Shown here one piece after another: positions 10,111-21,764 of a DNA stretch of 64,000 bases (within the stretch, counting starts at the first letter, position 1; each line of letters opens with the position of its first letter). Position numbers and translations under genes: made by a program. Under the pieces are notes generated by a model. The model was not told where the DNA came from, made no database searches, and saw only the letters and a program-made list of their open reading frames with translations. The DNA is from Synaphobranchus kaupii (lineage: Eukaryota > Chordata > Actinopteri > Anguilliformes > Synaphobranchidae): positions 95,275,945-95,339,944 of the forward strand of contig CM056376.1 of NCBI GenBank assembly GCA_029718625.1. The letters are read 5' to 3'.

Positions 10111-11394
10111 AGTCAGGTTTTGGTCAGGATACAGACCTTATGAGTAATCACCTCAGGCATCACTGCCAAGCTCACAAGTAAAATGTAGGCTATTAGTGCA
10201 TTAGTGTCAGATACATAATTTAATTGTGAAATAATGCTGCTAATATTGTATTTTATAACATTTATAAATACCTGCATTAAACAAATGGTGTTGGTGTAAG
10301 AGAACATTTACCAAATATGTAATATGTCAAAGGGTTAAATTATATGTAATATGTGTATTAATAATTTATTGAGTGTCCTTTATGAACTGTACCTAAATGT
10401 AATTACTTTGTCGTATTTTCCCATTATTACTAGGTCATGTGGTTCAGGGTTTTTCAGATGATTTGATTTAAGAACTACATATATTTTCGTCCCACACACT
10501 GTAACACTGCTAATGTAATTAATTCTCCACTGAGGCGTGTGTCAACAGCTCCACTGACACTAGACTACCAGTGATTCTGTCACCTTATTTTGCCTGCCCT
10601 CATTTCTACCATGACTTGGAATAGTCTATTGCAACATAGACAATTAAGGCAGAGAAGCAAATTTTGTACCAATTTAGAATGACAGTAAAGCAATCATGTA
10701 CACCACCTGTGGTCCAATACAGAGAATTGTAAAGCAAATCAAACGGTCCAGAAAGGGTTTATTTATCCTTAGATTTTTTTTAGGCTGAATTGTCAACCAG
10801 CATGTTGTTCAATAAATTGCTGAGATGATTTCACATCATCTCAGAAATTGTGCCCAATAGGGGACAAAGATGTATATAAAAGGTGCTTATAAAATTAGGC
10901 TGTGTAAGCTACAGACTCCTGCTTTATGACAGACATGTGATTATAGATTAGGTGTGGGGGCAGGTGGTGCTGGCTTTATAAATGGAAGTTGTGCTACATG
11001 GGCAGAAAGCAGAACAGAGCACTTTTTGAGTGACAAAACGGTCAACCTTCACAACCACAGTAGATTTTCAGTCCTGTCCAATGGAGCACATCAGTGTTTC
11101 AGAATTGTGCTGTGCCCAAATGTGCTTGCTTACTGCCCACACTTTATCTTAGTAACACCAATAAATAGCAATATTTGCAAGCTGTGTGCTGCCTGTTCCT
11201 TGTCTGGCCTTTTTAGTTTAGTCATTTTTACATGATTTGTTCTTATTGTGCCTAATCTTTACCTTGATTTCCAACCAATTCTAACTAAATATGACAGTAC
11301 ACAAGCATTGCCAGTATTGTTGTTTTCATGCCAGCTCCAAAGAAATGTCATTTGAGCATGCTTTTGTTTTTTGAAAGGCCAGATATACTGTAGA
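10111..11394. other. Noncoding DNA, nothing recognised
   Basis: AT-rich sequence with short unsupported open frames only. It has no TIR, LTR, tRNA-like or coding signature. Confidence 0.5.
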
Positions 11395-11879
11395 TGTGAG
11401 GTGGCTGGGTCGGAGGACCAGACGCGATCGTGAGGGGATCACAAAGTGCCCACGGACATGGAGTACCACTAATAAAGGGGAAAGGAATTAGAGCTCCGCA
11501 AACAGAGCAGAAAAAGATAAACAAAAAAGGAAATAACTCCCGCGTACAGCCAAAGGATAGCGACCCAGAAAAGTGGGCGAAAAGATCGCAGACTTGAGCA
11601 GTAAAAAGGAGAAAAGAAAAGGAATCTAGCTCAATCTTGCTCAATAACTACCAAAGAGCTAACATAAAAGGCAAACAGAAACGAGGTGAAACTGAGGTAC
11701 TATCTCAAACAGAGACAGGGTAAAGAAAACCAAGGAAGGAACAGAGTGAGAAAAGAAAACTAAACTTCTTAAAAGAAGTGAGTGCCAGGTAAGCGGAAAA
11801 AACATGGCAGGGGCGCCAACCCGCGGCACTGAAAGGAAACGTCCGCAGAGAAGGGACGGCAAGCCGCAAAACCATGATA
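11395..11879 (-). mobile_element. Probable solo LTR (gypsy type), minus strand
   Basis: On the minus strand it starts TATCATGGTTTTGCGGC and ends CAGCCACCTCACA. The start resembles that of the gypsy LTR at 60,974 (TGTCATGGTTTATAGC) and of the LTR-like segment ending at 46,468 (TATCATGGGTTG). The flanks GTAGA (11,390-11,394) and GTATA (11,880-11,884) would be a 5-bp target duplication with one mismatch. No internal retroelement sequence adjoins, so it is a solo LTR if the call is right. Confidence 0.55.
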
Positions 11880-11886
11880 GTATACA

Positions 11887-12935
11887 TGTTAGTATCCTGT
11901 AATCTGTCTGTTTATTCTTTATTATTTTTCCTGATTTCTTTCCCTCGCGATTGTCAGTCCGTGTTCCATGTTTTCTGAGATTCCACCCCCTGTCTTTGTC
12001 ATTGCACTATTCGGGTGATTTTGGGAACATTCGGGTTTCCTCTGTATTTCGTATATCTCGTTTTCTTCCTTCTGGCTTTATTTATATTTGTATATAATAC
12101 TAATGTACTAATCATATTAACTGTTAGATTAGATTTAATACTAACCTGCTAAGAAACTAACGTGTATATAATACTAACCAGCTAACCTACTAACATTAGG
12201 GTTTTAGAGTTCGCTACTAACATTACTAATTACTAATTCATCTTGAGTTTCTACCTGCAGCTGTCATTTCCCTCCTCGTTATCCTATCCCTGTATCTATC
12301 TGATTTCGCATTCTCTGCATGTGTGTCCACTTTCATGTGCCTCCCCTCTGAGCTGTGCACTTGTTTACCTACTAACCCCAGGCCTTTTGTTATCATTGTG
12401 TCTATGTGTATTCCAGTCCGTGTCTTACGTTTCCCCGTCATTGTTTTATTGGTCCCTGTTAACCCTCATTGTTCTCACCTGTGTACTCTCCCATTTCCCC
12501 TCCCCTTCACACCTGATTCCTTTTGTGTAATCTTCTCCCTGTGTATTTAAACCCTGTTATTTCAGTCTGTGTTCGCGAGTTCCTTACCCATATTTTTGCC
12601 TCTGTGTTGCCTTGTTTTTCCCGAGAATCTCCCTGAGTTGTTCTGTTTATTCCGTAGTTTCTGTTTTCTAGTTTCCCTAGTTTTTTTCCTGTTGTTGTTT
12701 AGTTTTGTATCCTGTCTGTTTTGTTCTCTTTTTTGTTCCTCTTATGCCTCCCCGGTTTTGACCCCTGCCTGTGTTCTCGCGACCACTGTTTGGACTGTGT
12801 TTTGTTTCGTTGCCTCTCTCCCCGGTTTTTCGACCCTGCCTGTTATACTACGGATTGCTGCCTTGCCCTTATTAAACTTCGGTTTTTCGTACTCCTGCCT
12901 GCGTTTGGGTCCTTCTCCCCTGCCCGAACATAACA
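11887..12935 (+). mobile_element. Solo LTR, family A (copy 1), with perfect 5-bp target duplication
   Basis: It begins TGTTAGTATCCTG and ends CCCGAACATAACA, so the ends are the inverted pair TGTTA/TAACA expected of an LTR. ATACA directly precedes (11,882-11,886) and follows (12,936-12,940) it, a perfect 5-bp duplication typical of Ty3/gypsy or ERV integration. It is 1049 bp and noncoding, with polypyrimidine-rich 3' half and TTATTAAACTTCGG near the 3' end. A second copy on the minus strand lies at 47,932-48,643. No primer-binding site or gag follows. Confidence 0.85.
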
Positions 12936-12955
12936 ATACATGTATATATATATAT

Positions 12956-13494
12956 TGTGGCACCCCGAGTGGCTCTCGGTGTCCCACTAGGCCGGCTTGG
13001 CACTCTGCAAGGGCCTGCCGCTGGAGGATACCTCTTGGGCAGGTAATTGAGGGCAAGTATCTTCCTACCTATATGCTGGAGGGCTTTAGGACCATGGGGG
13101 AGAAACCCGACGCTGGATCCTAAGTGGGTTCCCTGATTGAATGATTGGGGCTGATCAGGACACAACAAGGCACACCTGAGAATTGTTACCGCTCCTGGCC
13201 ACACCCCCTCAATCACACCTGGGCTGGCTGGGGGGAAGGGATTAAAAAGGGCTGAACTGTATGACTGGACTGACTTGTTGGTTTTTGTTTTTCTCTTCCA
13301 CTGCGCCACAGGAACGGATGGTTGCGGATCCCCTTAAAAGTGCAGGAACCGGGAACCTGTAAGCCGGACGTTTTGCTTCGGTTGCTTTTGTTTTCCCCAC
13401 TCCCTTGCCCTGCACGTTCGTTGGATAAATAAAACCAACCCTAAGTTCTGCACTAAACCCTTTGCTGACTCTTTTTTTGATCTGGGATCCCACA
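12956..13494 (+). mobile_element. Solo LTR, unrelated family, inserted in (TA)n
   Basis: It starts TGTGGCACCCCGAG and ends CTGGGATCCCACA (inverted TGTGG/CCACA). It carries a TATA-like ATTAAAAAGG near 13,229 and a poly(A) signal AATAAA in GATAAATAAAACC near 13,424-13,436, the order expected for U3-R-U5. It is flanked on both sides by ATAT repeats, so the 4-5-bp target duplication is present but ambiguous. 539 bp. Confidence 0.75.
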
Positions 13495-13509
13495 ATATAT
13501 ATATATATA

Positions 13510-13750
13510 CAGTACCAGTCAAAAGTTTGAACACACCTACTCATAGAAGGTTTTTTTCTGTTATTTTTTACTGTTTTCCACATTTTGGAATAGTAAAGAC
13601 ATCAAAACTATGAGATAACACAAATTAAATTATGCAAAAACCAAAAAAAGTGTTAAACAAATAAAAAAACATCTTATACTTTAGATTCTTCAAAGTAGCC
13701 ACCCTTTGCCTTGATAACGGCTTTGCACATTCTTGCCATTCTCTCAAACA
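13510..13750 (-). mobile_element. Tc1-like element, 3' end with transposase C-terminus
   Basis: Left TIR starts CAGTACCAGTCAAAAGTTTG after TA (13,508-13,509). Inward on the minus strand the sequence encodes the Tc1 C-terminal signature RMARMCKAVIKAKGG (about 13,700-13,745). The remaining transposase and the opposite TIR are missing. A 70-bp part (13,623-13,697) recurs inverted at 14,714-14,785. Confidence 0.85.
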
Positions 13751-13767
13751 CCTTCTGTGGTAAACAG

Positions 13768-13836
13768 GTATTCCACAGGTAGACAGGTGATGCCATCATG
13801 ATTCTGTATAAAAGGATATCAAAAGACTCCTGATAT
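13768..13836 (+). promoter_or_regulatory. TATA-type promoter region shared with a mariner-like family
   Basis: ATTCCACAGGTAGACAGGTGATGCC and TATAAAAG (13,807-13,814) match, with few differences, the region upstream of the mariner-like transposase (minus strand, about 55,010 down to 54,955) and the segment at 47,610-47,660 (minus strand). In the mariner copy it sits just upstream of the transposase start, so it is presumably that gene's promoter. Here it lies about 40 bp upstream of a long hairpin. Confidence 0.55.
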
Positions 13837-13850
13837 CTTATTTCCAGGTA

Positions 13851-14344
13851 CTCTTAGAAGCAATGCTATAACCTCTCTGCATTTGAATGGATCTCGATGG
13901 GAATTGGGGGGTGGGACTAGATTAAGCTGTAAATTACACGGGAATAGTATGGAACACATGGTTGGCTAAATGGCTGTAAGTCAACAAGGGTCTGACGTAT
14001 CAAACAAGCCTTAAATCATCACTCTGCTGCCAGAAATACAGTAGATATGGATGGATAACTTGAAGGGTTTCTTCTCCTGACTTATTTTTCCATAGAGTTC
14101 AATAGGAAAATTTGTCAGGAGAAACAACCCTTCAAGTGATCCATCCATATATACTGCATATCTGGCAGCAGAGTGATGGTTTGAGGCTCGTTTGATACCT
14201 CAGACCCTTGTTGACTTACAGCCATTTAGCCAACCATGGGTTCCATACTATTCCCGTGTAATTTACAGCTTAATCTAGTCCCACCCCCCAATTCCCATAG
14301 AGATCCATTCAAATGCAGAGAGGTTATAGTATTGCTTCTAAGAG
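13851..14344. repeat. Long near-perfect inverted repeat (hairpin element), full copy
   Basis: Arms of about 240 bp (about 13,851-14,090 and 14,105-14,344) are reverse complements with only about a dozen or so mismatches by eye, and the turn is near 14,098. The left arm starts CTCTTAGAAGCAAT and the right arm ends ATTGCTTCTAAGAG. There is no coding frame. Other copies: half-arm at 53,146-53,390, centre plus part of an arm at 60,847-60,973, and an arm end at 47,528-47,600. It is therefore a dispersed fold-back repeat family. Confidence 0.85.
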
Positions 14345-14713
14345 CAATAGTATTGCTTGAAAACCTGTAGGCTGAGATGAAGAGTAGAGTGCACAAGACA
14401 GGACCTAGGACTCTGGATGATCTGGAGAGAGTCTGTAAAGTGGAATGGTCTCAGATTCCTTGCTCTATATTCTCGAACCTTATTAGATGTTACGGGAGAA
14501 GACTCAGTGCTGTTTTATTGGCAAAGGGAGGGTGTACAAAATATTAAATGCAGGGGTGCCAATAATTGTGGCACACATGGTTTTGTTAAAAATAATTATT
14601 TCTTGATGAGGGATTTTCTTTTCTCAGAATATTTACTTCAATGAAAGGTTGGATTTTTCTAAATGGTTTAGTGTGAGATTAAGCTAATTCACCAAACAGT
14701 GCATTTTTTATAA
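14345..14713 (+). mobile_element. Tc1-like family T copy 1: 3' third and part of TIR
   Basis: It begins inside the transposase gene at the segment after PIEN (14,360). It then encodes PRTLDDLERVCKVEWSQIP and NLIRCYGRRLSAVL-like C-terminal sequence to about 14,545, and runs into the long TIR (GGGGTGCCAATAATTGTGG at about 14,553) up to TTTTTTATAACCCTTT. The last ~40 bp of the TIR and all upstream coding sequence are absent. The left junction abuts the hairpin element. Confidence 0.8.
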
Positions 14714-14788
14714 CCCTTTGAAGAATCTAAAATATAAGACTTTTTTTTATTTGTTTAACACTTTTTTGGTTTTTGCATAATTTTATTT
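14714..14788 (+). mobile_element. Tc1-like end fragment (inverted relative to 13,623-13,697)
   Basis: GAAGAATCTAAAATATAAGAC followed by TTTGTTTAACACTTTTTTGG is the reverse complement of the sequence just inside the 13,510 TIR. It is a detached end of that Tc1 family wedged between two pieces of family T. Confidence 0.75.
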
Positions 14789-15021
14789 CTTGCTCATCAA
14801 GAAATAATTATTTTTAACAAAACCACATGTGCCACAATTATTGGCATCCCTAGAAATTATTATGAACAAAATGTAACTGAAGCATTTTTTCCATTTATAT
14901 TTTACTTTTTAAAGTTGATCAGAGTGTTTAGGAACTTTCAAGCAGTAATCCATGACTTCCTGTTTCACTGGGGTATAAATATGAGGTGACACAGAGGCCA
15001 TATTCCCTTATTCATACGTCA

Positions 15022-15289
15022 ACATGAGAAAGATAAGAGAGCACACAAGTCAAGGAATGGCTATAAAAAAATAGCTACTCACCGCAAAATGCCCATATCT
15101 ACTGTTAGGACAATACTTCAAAGCAGCTGCAACTGTTACAAACTTGCCTGGAAGAGGACCTAAGTTTATTTTGCCCCCACGCACAGTGAAGGGGATGGTA
15201 AGAGAAGCAAAAAAATGCCCAAGGATCACTGTTGGAGAATTACAGAGGAAAGTAACATCTTGGGGTCATCAAGCACAGAACTATATACT
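15022..15289 (+). pseudogene. Tc1 transposase N-terminus (DNA-binding part)
   Basis: It starts MRKIREHTSQGM at 15,025 and soon has an in-frame stop. The second helix-turn-helix region reads LPGRGPKFILPPRTVKGMV, with the GRPR-like linker replaced by GRGPK as in several fish Tc1 groups, then PRITVGELQRKV. Coding sequence is cut at about 15,289 by the next element and resumes at about 17,905. This part would bind the TIRs in an active element. Stops and the insertion make it non-functional. Confidence 0.8.
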
Positions 15290-17896
15290 AACTAGAAAGG
15301 CAGAAGCCTTCTCAAAATGGCACCGTTTCCACGGCCCAAAGTTTTTTCTCTGATTGGCCAACGTGACCTGTCACGTGAAGGTGGTCATTTTCTCCCTTTT
15401 CACAGAGTAATGGCTGCCGTTGTAACTCTAGTTAGCGACCATAGACATGTATAGCGATGACTGCAAAGTTATGCTCCTGAATAAATAAGCAAAATGAAAG
15501 GTAACTTTGTTAGCTACCGTTAGCTAAGTTAGCTCGCAGTAGCAGCCAGAGGCCTAGAAAGGACATGCTATCACAAAAGCCTGTTGATAATACACCAATA
15601 GTAGCTCCATGCACATTTAAAAGAACATAAGCCAGGCATAGCATAACGTTATACTTTAGAACATATTTGGCTAATCTTAACGTAACCCCCTCGAAACTGC
15701 AATGGACATAACGTTATTACGATAACCTTCCAATATCAACGTTATAGACTACTGCACTTTAAGACCGCATAAACGGGGCACAAGTGTCCGCTATGCGTTA
15801 AGATAAAAATAATAATATAATAACGTATGTTATATAGCCTATGTCTATGTTCATAGACATCCTATATATAGCTACGCTGTATGTGCAGCCTACGTTATGT
15901 GGTGAGTGAATACATTTTATCCTGGTTACATTGGTTCAATTCAACAAGTTACTCCTACGACGAGGGTGATGCAGGAAAATAAACAGACCTAACAGCAAAG
16001 CATATTTGTGGTTAATGCTAATTTAGCTCAAGCAGGACGACGAAGAAGACAAAGCAGGCTAACCTAACGTTGTCAAAAAAATTCTTACCGTGAAAATATT
16101 AAATTTTTTCCCCCAGGGTTTCCGCGCTGTTATGGTTTTGAAAGCTTCGCGCTATGATTCAGGTTTGGCAAAACTGGTATGCAGTAACAACAATGCTATC
16201 ACATATTTTATAACTCTAGATGTATACCTTGCCAAAAATCAATATGAGCATTATTCCCCTCATGGTACCGACCAACCCTACTGGCTCACGGACTACTAGG
16301 AGTACAAATTATATATTATAATTTTTGACGTAAAAAATTTTGACCATCCTTCATATTAAAACATTTCTTTCCAGTCCAGCGCCCACCACAGACGCACTGA
16401 ACAATCGATGTTATGTGAAAACCAAAACTAAATACATAGATACGTTAACGTTATGTGTATGATTACATTCACATAATGATTATTGCGTTCACTTTTGCTT
16501 AATCCGCTGTCCGTGGAATAGGCAAGCTACACCGGTAGATCCCGAGTACCGATCGCTCTCTCAAGCTTTCCGTGAACCAGCCTTGCGGGGCTAGCTAATG
16601 TGAGGTGTAGCCTAAATTATGAGACATCGTGATGGAAATGGCCACTGTGGAAATTTTACGTTAGCCTATTTTGCAAGTATAGGAATGTCGATGTTGGACT
16701 GATATAATGAACTATTGTGTCTACGTTATAGATTAATGTTGAAGGCTTCGTGGGTTAACTGTACCTTGTTGAAATCGCCTCACAGCCTTACCACAATGCG
16801 AATTCTGATAAATGAGCCGTGAATAGTTACTAAAATGTTTAATAGCCATCTCATTAACTAGCGTTATTAACAAACTTTGATTAACGTCGCCGTTATGTTG
16901 TTCGAAGCTGTACGTGAACAAAACAGGCTTAGCCAACAAGCTAGCCTATATGATAGGCCATCATATGCATTGTCGCGAGGGGTGTAAATTTAGGTTTACA
17001 GACATGTCAATTTAATTCAATTTATCCATAATTTAGCCAATTTTACCCGGATATAGCCTGGCTACATCCTAGGACTAACGTTACGATGGTCGTTTTTCAT
17101 CAAGCGTCAGCGGGGCAATGTTAGTAAAGCTGGAGGATTGCGTCTGTTGAGTTAGCAGCGGGTGGGTCTGCGAGTGGAGCCCTCAGCCCAGTGCACCAGC
17201 GAACGTTACTCCGGCCAACTCGTCCGCTGACCCGCTATCCTCTAGCTATCTGGGTGGTTTTTCACGACACGAGATGGCATTTCATCAACTTTTCAACATG
17301 TTCACTGGGGCAGGTTACTAGTATTGTAACGCATCTTGAGATGTGAAGTCTGTCCTTAGAAATATTACACATTTGAAAACCATTTAATTATTATGCACAA
17401 GATAGCTGTTAGCTAATCAGCTACCGCGCTGTATGCTACTTGCGAGCTGACCACCATAGTTCAGTGGAGATGAGATTTCACTTGAGGCGTAAATGCGAAT
17501 AGGCCTCCTCACGTGATTGCCCTGTGACGTAACTAGAATTACCACGTGACCATGTTCTTAACCAATCAGAGTTCAGTGCGCCTACTCAACACTCACCGAT
17601 GAGGTTTTTTAAATCATGCCTCTCTTTTTTCTGTGTAGGCTAAAAAAAAATTTAACCCAGGAAAAATGTCAAATGTGATTGCTGCTTCTATTGACTACAG
17701 TATTGTGAACTTTTGATACCTAGATTGTGCTAGGGCCACTATGTTGACTTTCACAACGCTCCATTGGAAATACATGGCAGAGCTCATAATAATACTATTT
17801 CCGGGCCATGGCAGCCATCTTGCAGCGGTGCCATTGCGGAAGAACCAAATTGAATAGGGCTGAATGGAACCACGTGACCACGTTTCCTTTCTAGTT
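15290..17896. mobile_element. 2.6-kb nonautonomous DNA element with AACTAGAAAGG ends
   Basis: AACTAGAAAGG at 15,290-15,300 faces CCTTTCTAGTT at 17,886-17,896, and a second inner match (ATGGCACCG near 15,318 and CGGTGCCAT near 17,825) lies on both sides, so the ends are imperfect long TIRs. The interior is AT-rich, full of TAACGTTA/AGCTA words, and has no recognisable transposase. It contains the repeat segment shared with 8686-8865. It interrupts the Tc1 transposase gene. Superfamily not determined; target duplication unclear (CT or an AT-rich word). Confidence 0.6.
16911..17075 (+). repeat. Interspersed repeat segment, copy 2 (partner at 8686-8865)
   Basis: It has the same ordered words as copy 1, including AGCCAACAAGCTA, GTCAATTTAATT and TTTACCCGGATATAGCCTGG. 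It is part of the 2.6-kb element body. Confidence 0.7.
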
Positions 17897-18504
<608 letters not shown>

Positions 18505-18522
18505 TTGTGAACTTTTGATACC

Positions 18523-18651
18523 TTTGTAGACAACTGGAGTACTTTCTGGGGGAGGCCTGGTCTTTTGAAAAGAGATGGTATTCACCCCTCGTGGGAGGGT
18601 GCCGCTCTTATTTCCAGGAATCTATCTTATAGTCTCAGTAAGTCTATAACC
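18523..18651 (+). pseudogene. L2 ORF1 C-terminus (SGNH esterase-type block)
   Basis: A 43-codon frame ending at TGA 18,649-18,651 reads FVDNWSTFWGRPGLLKRDGI and continues with HPS. The D-x-x-H in DGIH is the block V motif of SGNH hydrolases, the esterase domain found in ORF1 of CR1/L2 LINEs. Everything upstream is lost through 5' truncation. ORF2 starts about 156 bp downstream. Assignment rests on the motif and the position before ORF2. Confidence 0.7.
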
Positions 18652-18807
18652 TGACACACCAGAGCCAAGACCAGGCAGCAGAACTACTGTCTTACACAGA
18701 TTTCTGCATGTTCCCAAAAACTGCTGCCCAGGTTCCATGCTATTGAGACAGTCTCTGTCCCCCGACCTAGAGTAGGCTTTGCTAAAAAGCCCATTAAGGG
18801 TGTTTGT

Positions 18808-21764
18808 ATGGCTAATTTAAAAAAAATCAGACCCTGTCATTCTACTAATGATGGGGCTGAACAGAGAGAGCCAAAAATTGGCTTGATTAATATCAGATCA
18901 CTCGCCCCTAAGGCAACTCTTATAAATGAATTAATTACTGATCACCAAGTTGAGATCCTATGCTTAACTGAAACTTGGCTTAAAATTGATGAATATATTG
19001 CATTAAATGAATCCACTCCTCCTGGTTACAGTTATACACACATTCCCCGTTTGACGGGTCGTGGAGGTGGTGTTGCTGCTATATATAAATCTAATCTCTT
19101 TGCTACTCTGAAATCTGCCTACAAATTTAACTGTTTTGAAGTGCTTGTTCTCAGTTTTGCACATCCAGACAGAAAAGCAATCAGTTTTACCCTTGTCATT
19201 TTATATAGGCCACCAGGTCCATACAGTGGTTTCTTACTTGAGTTTGCTGATTTCCTCTCTAGCCTGGTTATTCATTCAGATAAAATAGTAATTGTAGGTG
19301 ATTTTAATATACACATGGATAGTGAAGGTGATCCTCTCAGATCTGCATTCTTGTCAATTATTGAACCCATTGGCTTTAATCAACATATACATCAGTCCAC
19401 CCATTCTCATAACCATACTCTTGATCTGGTCTTAACGTATAATACAGAAATAGCAAACGTAACAGTCATGCCTAAAAATCCTGTGTTATCAGACCATTAC
19501 TTAATTACCTTTCACCTTTCACAAGTCTGTCATGTGCCATCAGATACTACATTCTACTTTAGTCGTAAGCTCTCCTCCAGATATGCAAATGATTTTATTA
19601 ATGAGCTCCCAGGCTCATTTGTGCACTGTGGGGATTTTCTAGGCTCCAGCCAAAATGCGTATACAAATGCAGACATAAACTCAATTGATCAGCTGACTGA
19701 CAACATTAATAACGTACTTAGTAGAACCCTGGATACTATCGCACCTCTTAAAAAGAGGAAAGTCTGCAATAAGAAATTAGCTCCCTGGTACAATGACCAT
19801 ACTCGTGCTCTCAAACAAGCTTCACGCCAACTTGAGCGCAAATGGCGTTCCTCTAAATTGCATGTTTTCTTCCATGCCTGGAAAGACAGCCTTCTCCATT
19901 ATAAACATGCCCTTATCACAGCGCGTTCCTTATATTTCTCTATTTTGATAGATGAAAATAGAAACAATCCTAGGCACCTGTTTAACACTGTTGCCCGACT
20001 GACTAAGAATCATGCTGATCCCTGTGCTTCAATCCCATTTAATAGTAATGACTTTATGAATTTCTTTGATGACAAAATAATAAAAATCAGGGACAAGATT
20101 CAAAGTTCTTCTACCACCCCTCATACAGGGTCTGCCCCTCCGTCCACTCAACACCTGGGTGCAGAATCGTCAGATGGACGGGTGGCCTATCTGAGCTCCT
20201 TTGCTCCAATAGATCTCACTGAATTTAATACTATAGTAAATTCTTCAAAATCTTCTACCTGTCTTCTAGACCCTATTCCAACGAAGTTACTGAAAGAGCT
20301 ACTGCCAGTAATTGGAACACCACTGTTGCATATTGTTAATGCTTCTTTAGCCTCTGGACATATACCACCGACTCTCAAACTTGCAGTCATCAAACCCCTT
20401 CTTAAAAAGCCAAACTTGGATATAAACGACTTGTCTAACTATAGGCCTATCTCAAACCTTCCGTTCCTCTCTAAAATAATAGAAAAGGCCATTTCAAAAC
20501 AACTCTGGTCATTTTTGCACCCTAATCAAATATTGGAAGTTTTTCAATCTGGTTTTCGACCCTCTCATAGCACTGAAACAGCCCTAGTCAAAGTATTCAA
20601 TGACCTACTCCTTGCTTCTGATAGTGGCTATATCTCTGTACTCATGCTTCTGGATTTAAGTGCAGCATTTGACACAGTTGATCACCTCATCCTTCTGGAT
20701 AGGCTAGAAAATATTGTTGGCCTCCGTGGACTGGCCCTTTCCTGGTTTAGATCATACTTATCTGACCGATATCAATTTGTGCATCTTAACAATGACTCCT
20801 CCTATAAATCTAGGGTTAGATATGGAGTACCACAAGGATCTGTCCTTGGGCCTTTGCTCTTCTCTCTATACATGCTTCCCTGGGACAAATCATTCGTAAA
20901 CATGGCATTAACTTCCACTGCTATGCAGACGACACCCAACTGTATCTATCAGTCAAGCCTGATGAAATTGTCCTGCTGTCAAAAATGGAAGCTTGTCTTA
21001 TAGATATAAAGGAATGGATGACCCATAACTTTCTCTTACTAAACTCTGATAAAACAAAGGTAATGGTGGTGGGGCCCAAGTCCCTGAGATGCAAACTATC
21101 TGGCTATATGCCTAACATTGATGGAATTTCAATCACCTCAAGTGCTGTCATTAAAGATCTTGGTGTTACGTTTGATCCAGATCTAGTATTTGATACTCAC
21201 ATTAAAGACATCTCTAGGGTTGCTTTCTATCACTTGAGGAATATCTCAAAAATACGAAAAATACTGTCCCTACATGATGCTGAAAAGCTAGTCCATGCTT
21301 TTGTTACTTCTAGATTAGATTACTGTAATGCTCTTTTGTCTGGATGTGCACAGTCCTCTCTGAAAGGGCTTCAACTAATTCAAAATACAGCTGCTCGTAT
21401 TCTCACGAGAACTAGAAGATTTGAACATATCAGCCCAGTGTTAGCTTCACTTCACTGGTTGCCAATCAAATTTCGAATAGACTATAAGATTCTATTACTT
21501 ACCTTTAAAGCCTTACATGGGCTTGCCCCCTTATATTTAAGGGATTTACTTTTCCCTTATAATCCCTCACGAACGCTCCGTTCGCAGGGCGCAGGCCTCC
21601 TTGTTATTCCTAAAATAGCTAAAAGTACAATAGGTGGTAGAGCCTTTTCCTATCGTGCTCCTCTCCTATGGAACAAATTGCCTGCTCATGTTCGGGGTGC
21701 AGACACTGTCAGTCTATTTAAAGCTAGGCTTAAAACTCATCTTTTTAGTCTGTCCTATAGTTGA
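18808..21764 (+). pseudogene. L2 LINE ORF2 (endonuclease-reverse transcriptase), one frameshift
   Basis: It starts [10 protein letters not shown]. Endonuclease blocks are intact: NIRSL (residue 28), TETW (54-57), GDFN (164-167) and SDH (228-230). The RT has [11 protein letters not shown] (about residue 616) and [11 protein letters not shown] (about 672). Near 20,877-20,880 one base appears to be missing, so the first frame runs on to a stop at 21,003. The catalytic YADDTQLY is read in the next frame (about 20,918), continuing to FKARLKTHLFSLSYS at 21,764. Total length is close to 985 codons, normal for L2. The protein would nick and reverse-transcribe at the target; this copy needs the frame to be read through. 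Confidence 0.92.

Noticed and set aside
11348..13583. Numerous overlapping open frames on both strands
   Set aside because: They fall within solo LTRs and change identity at LTR borders; pyrimidine-rich LTR sequence gives spurious Leu/Ser/Cys-rich peptides.
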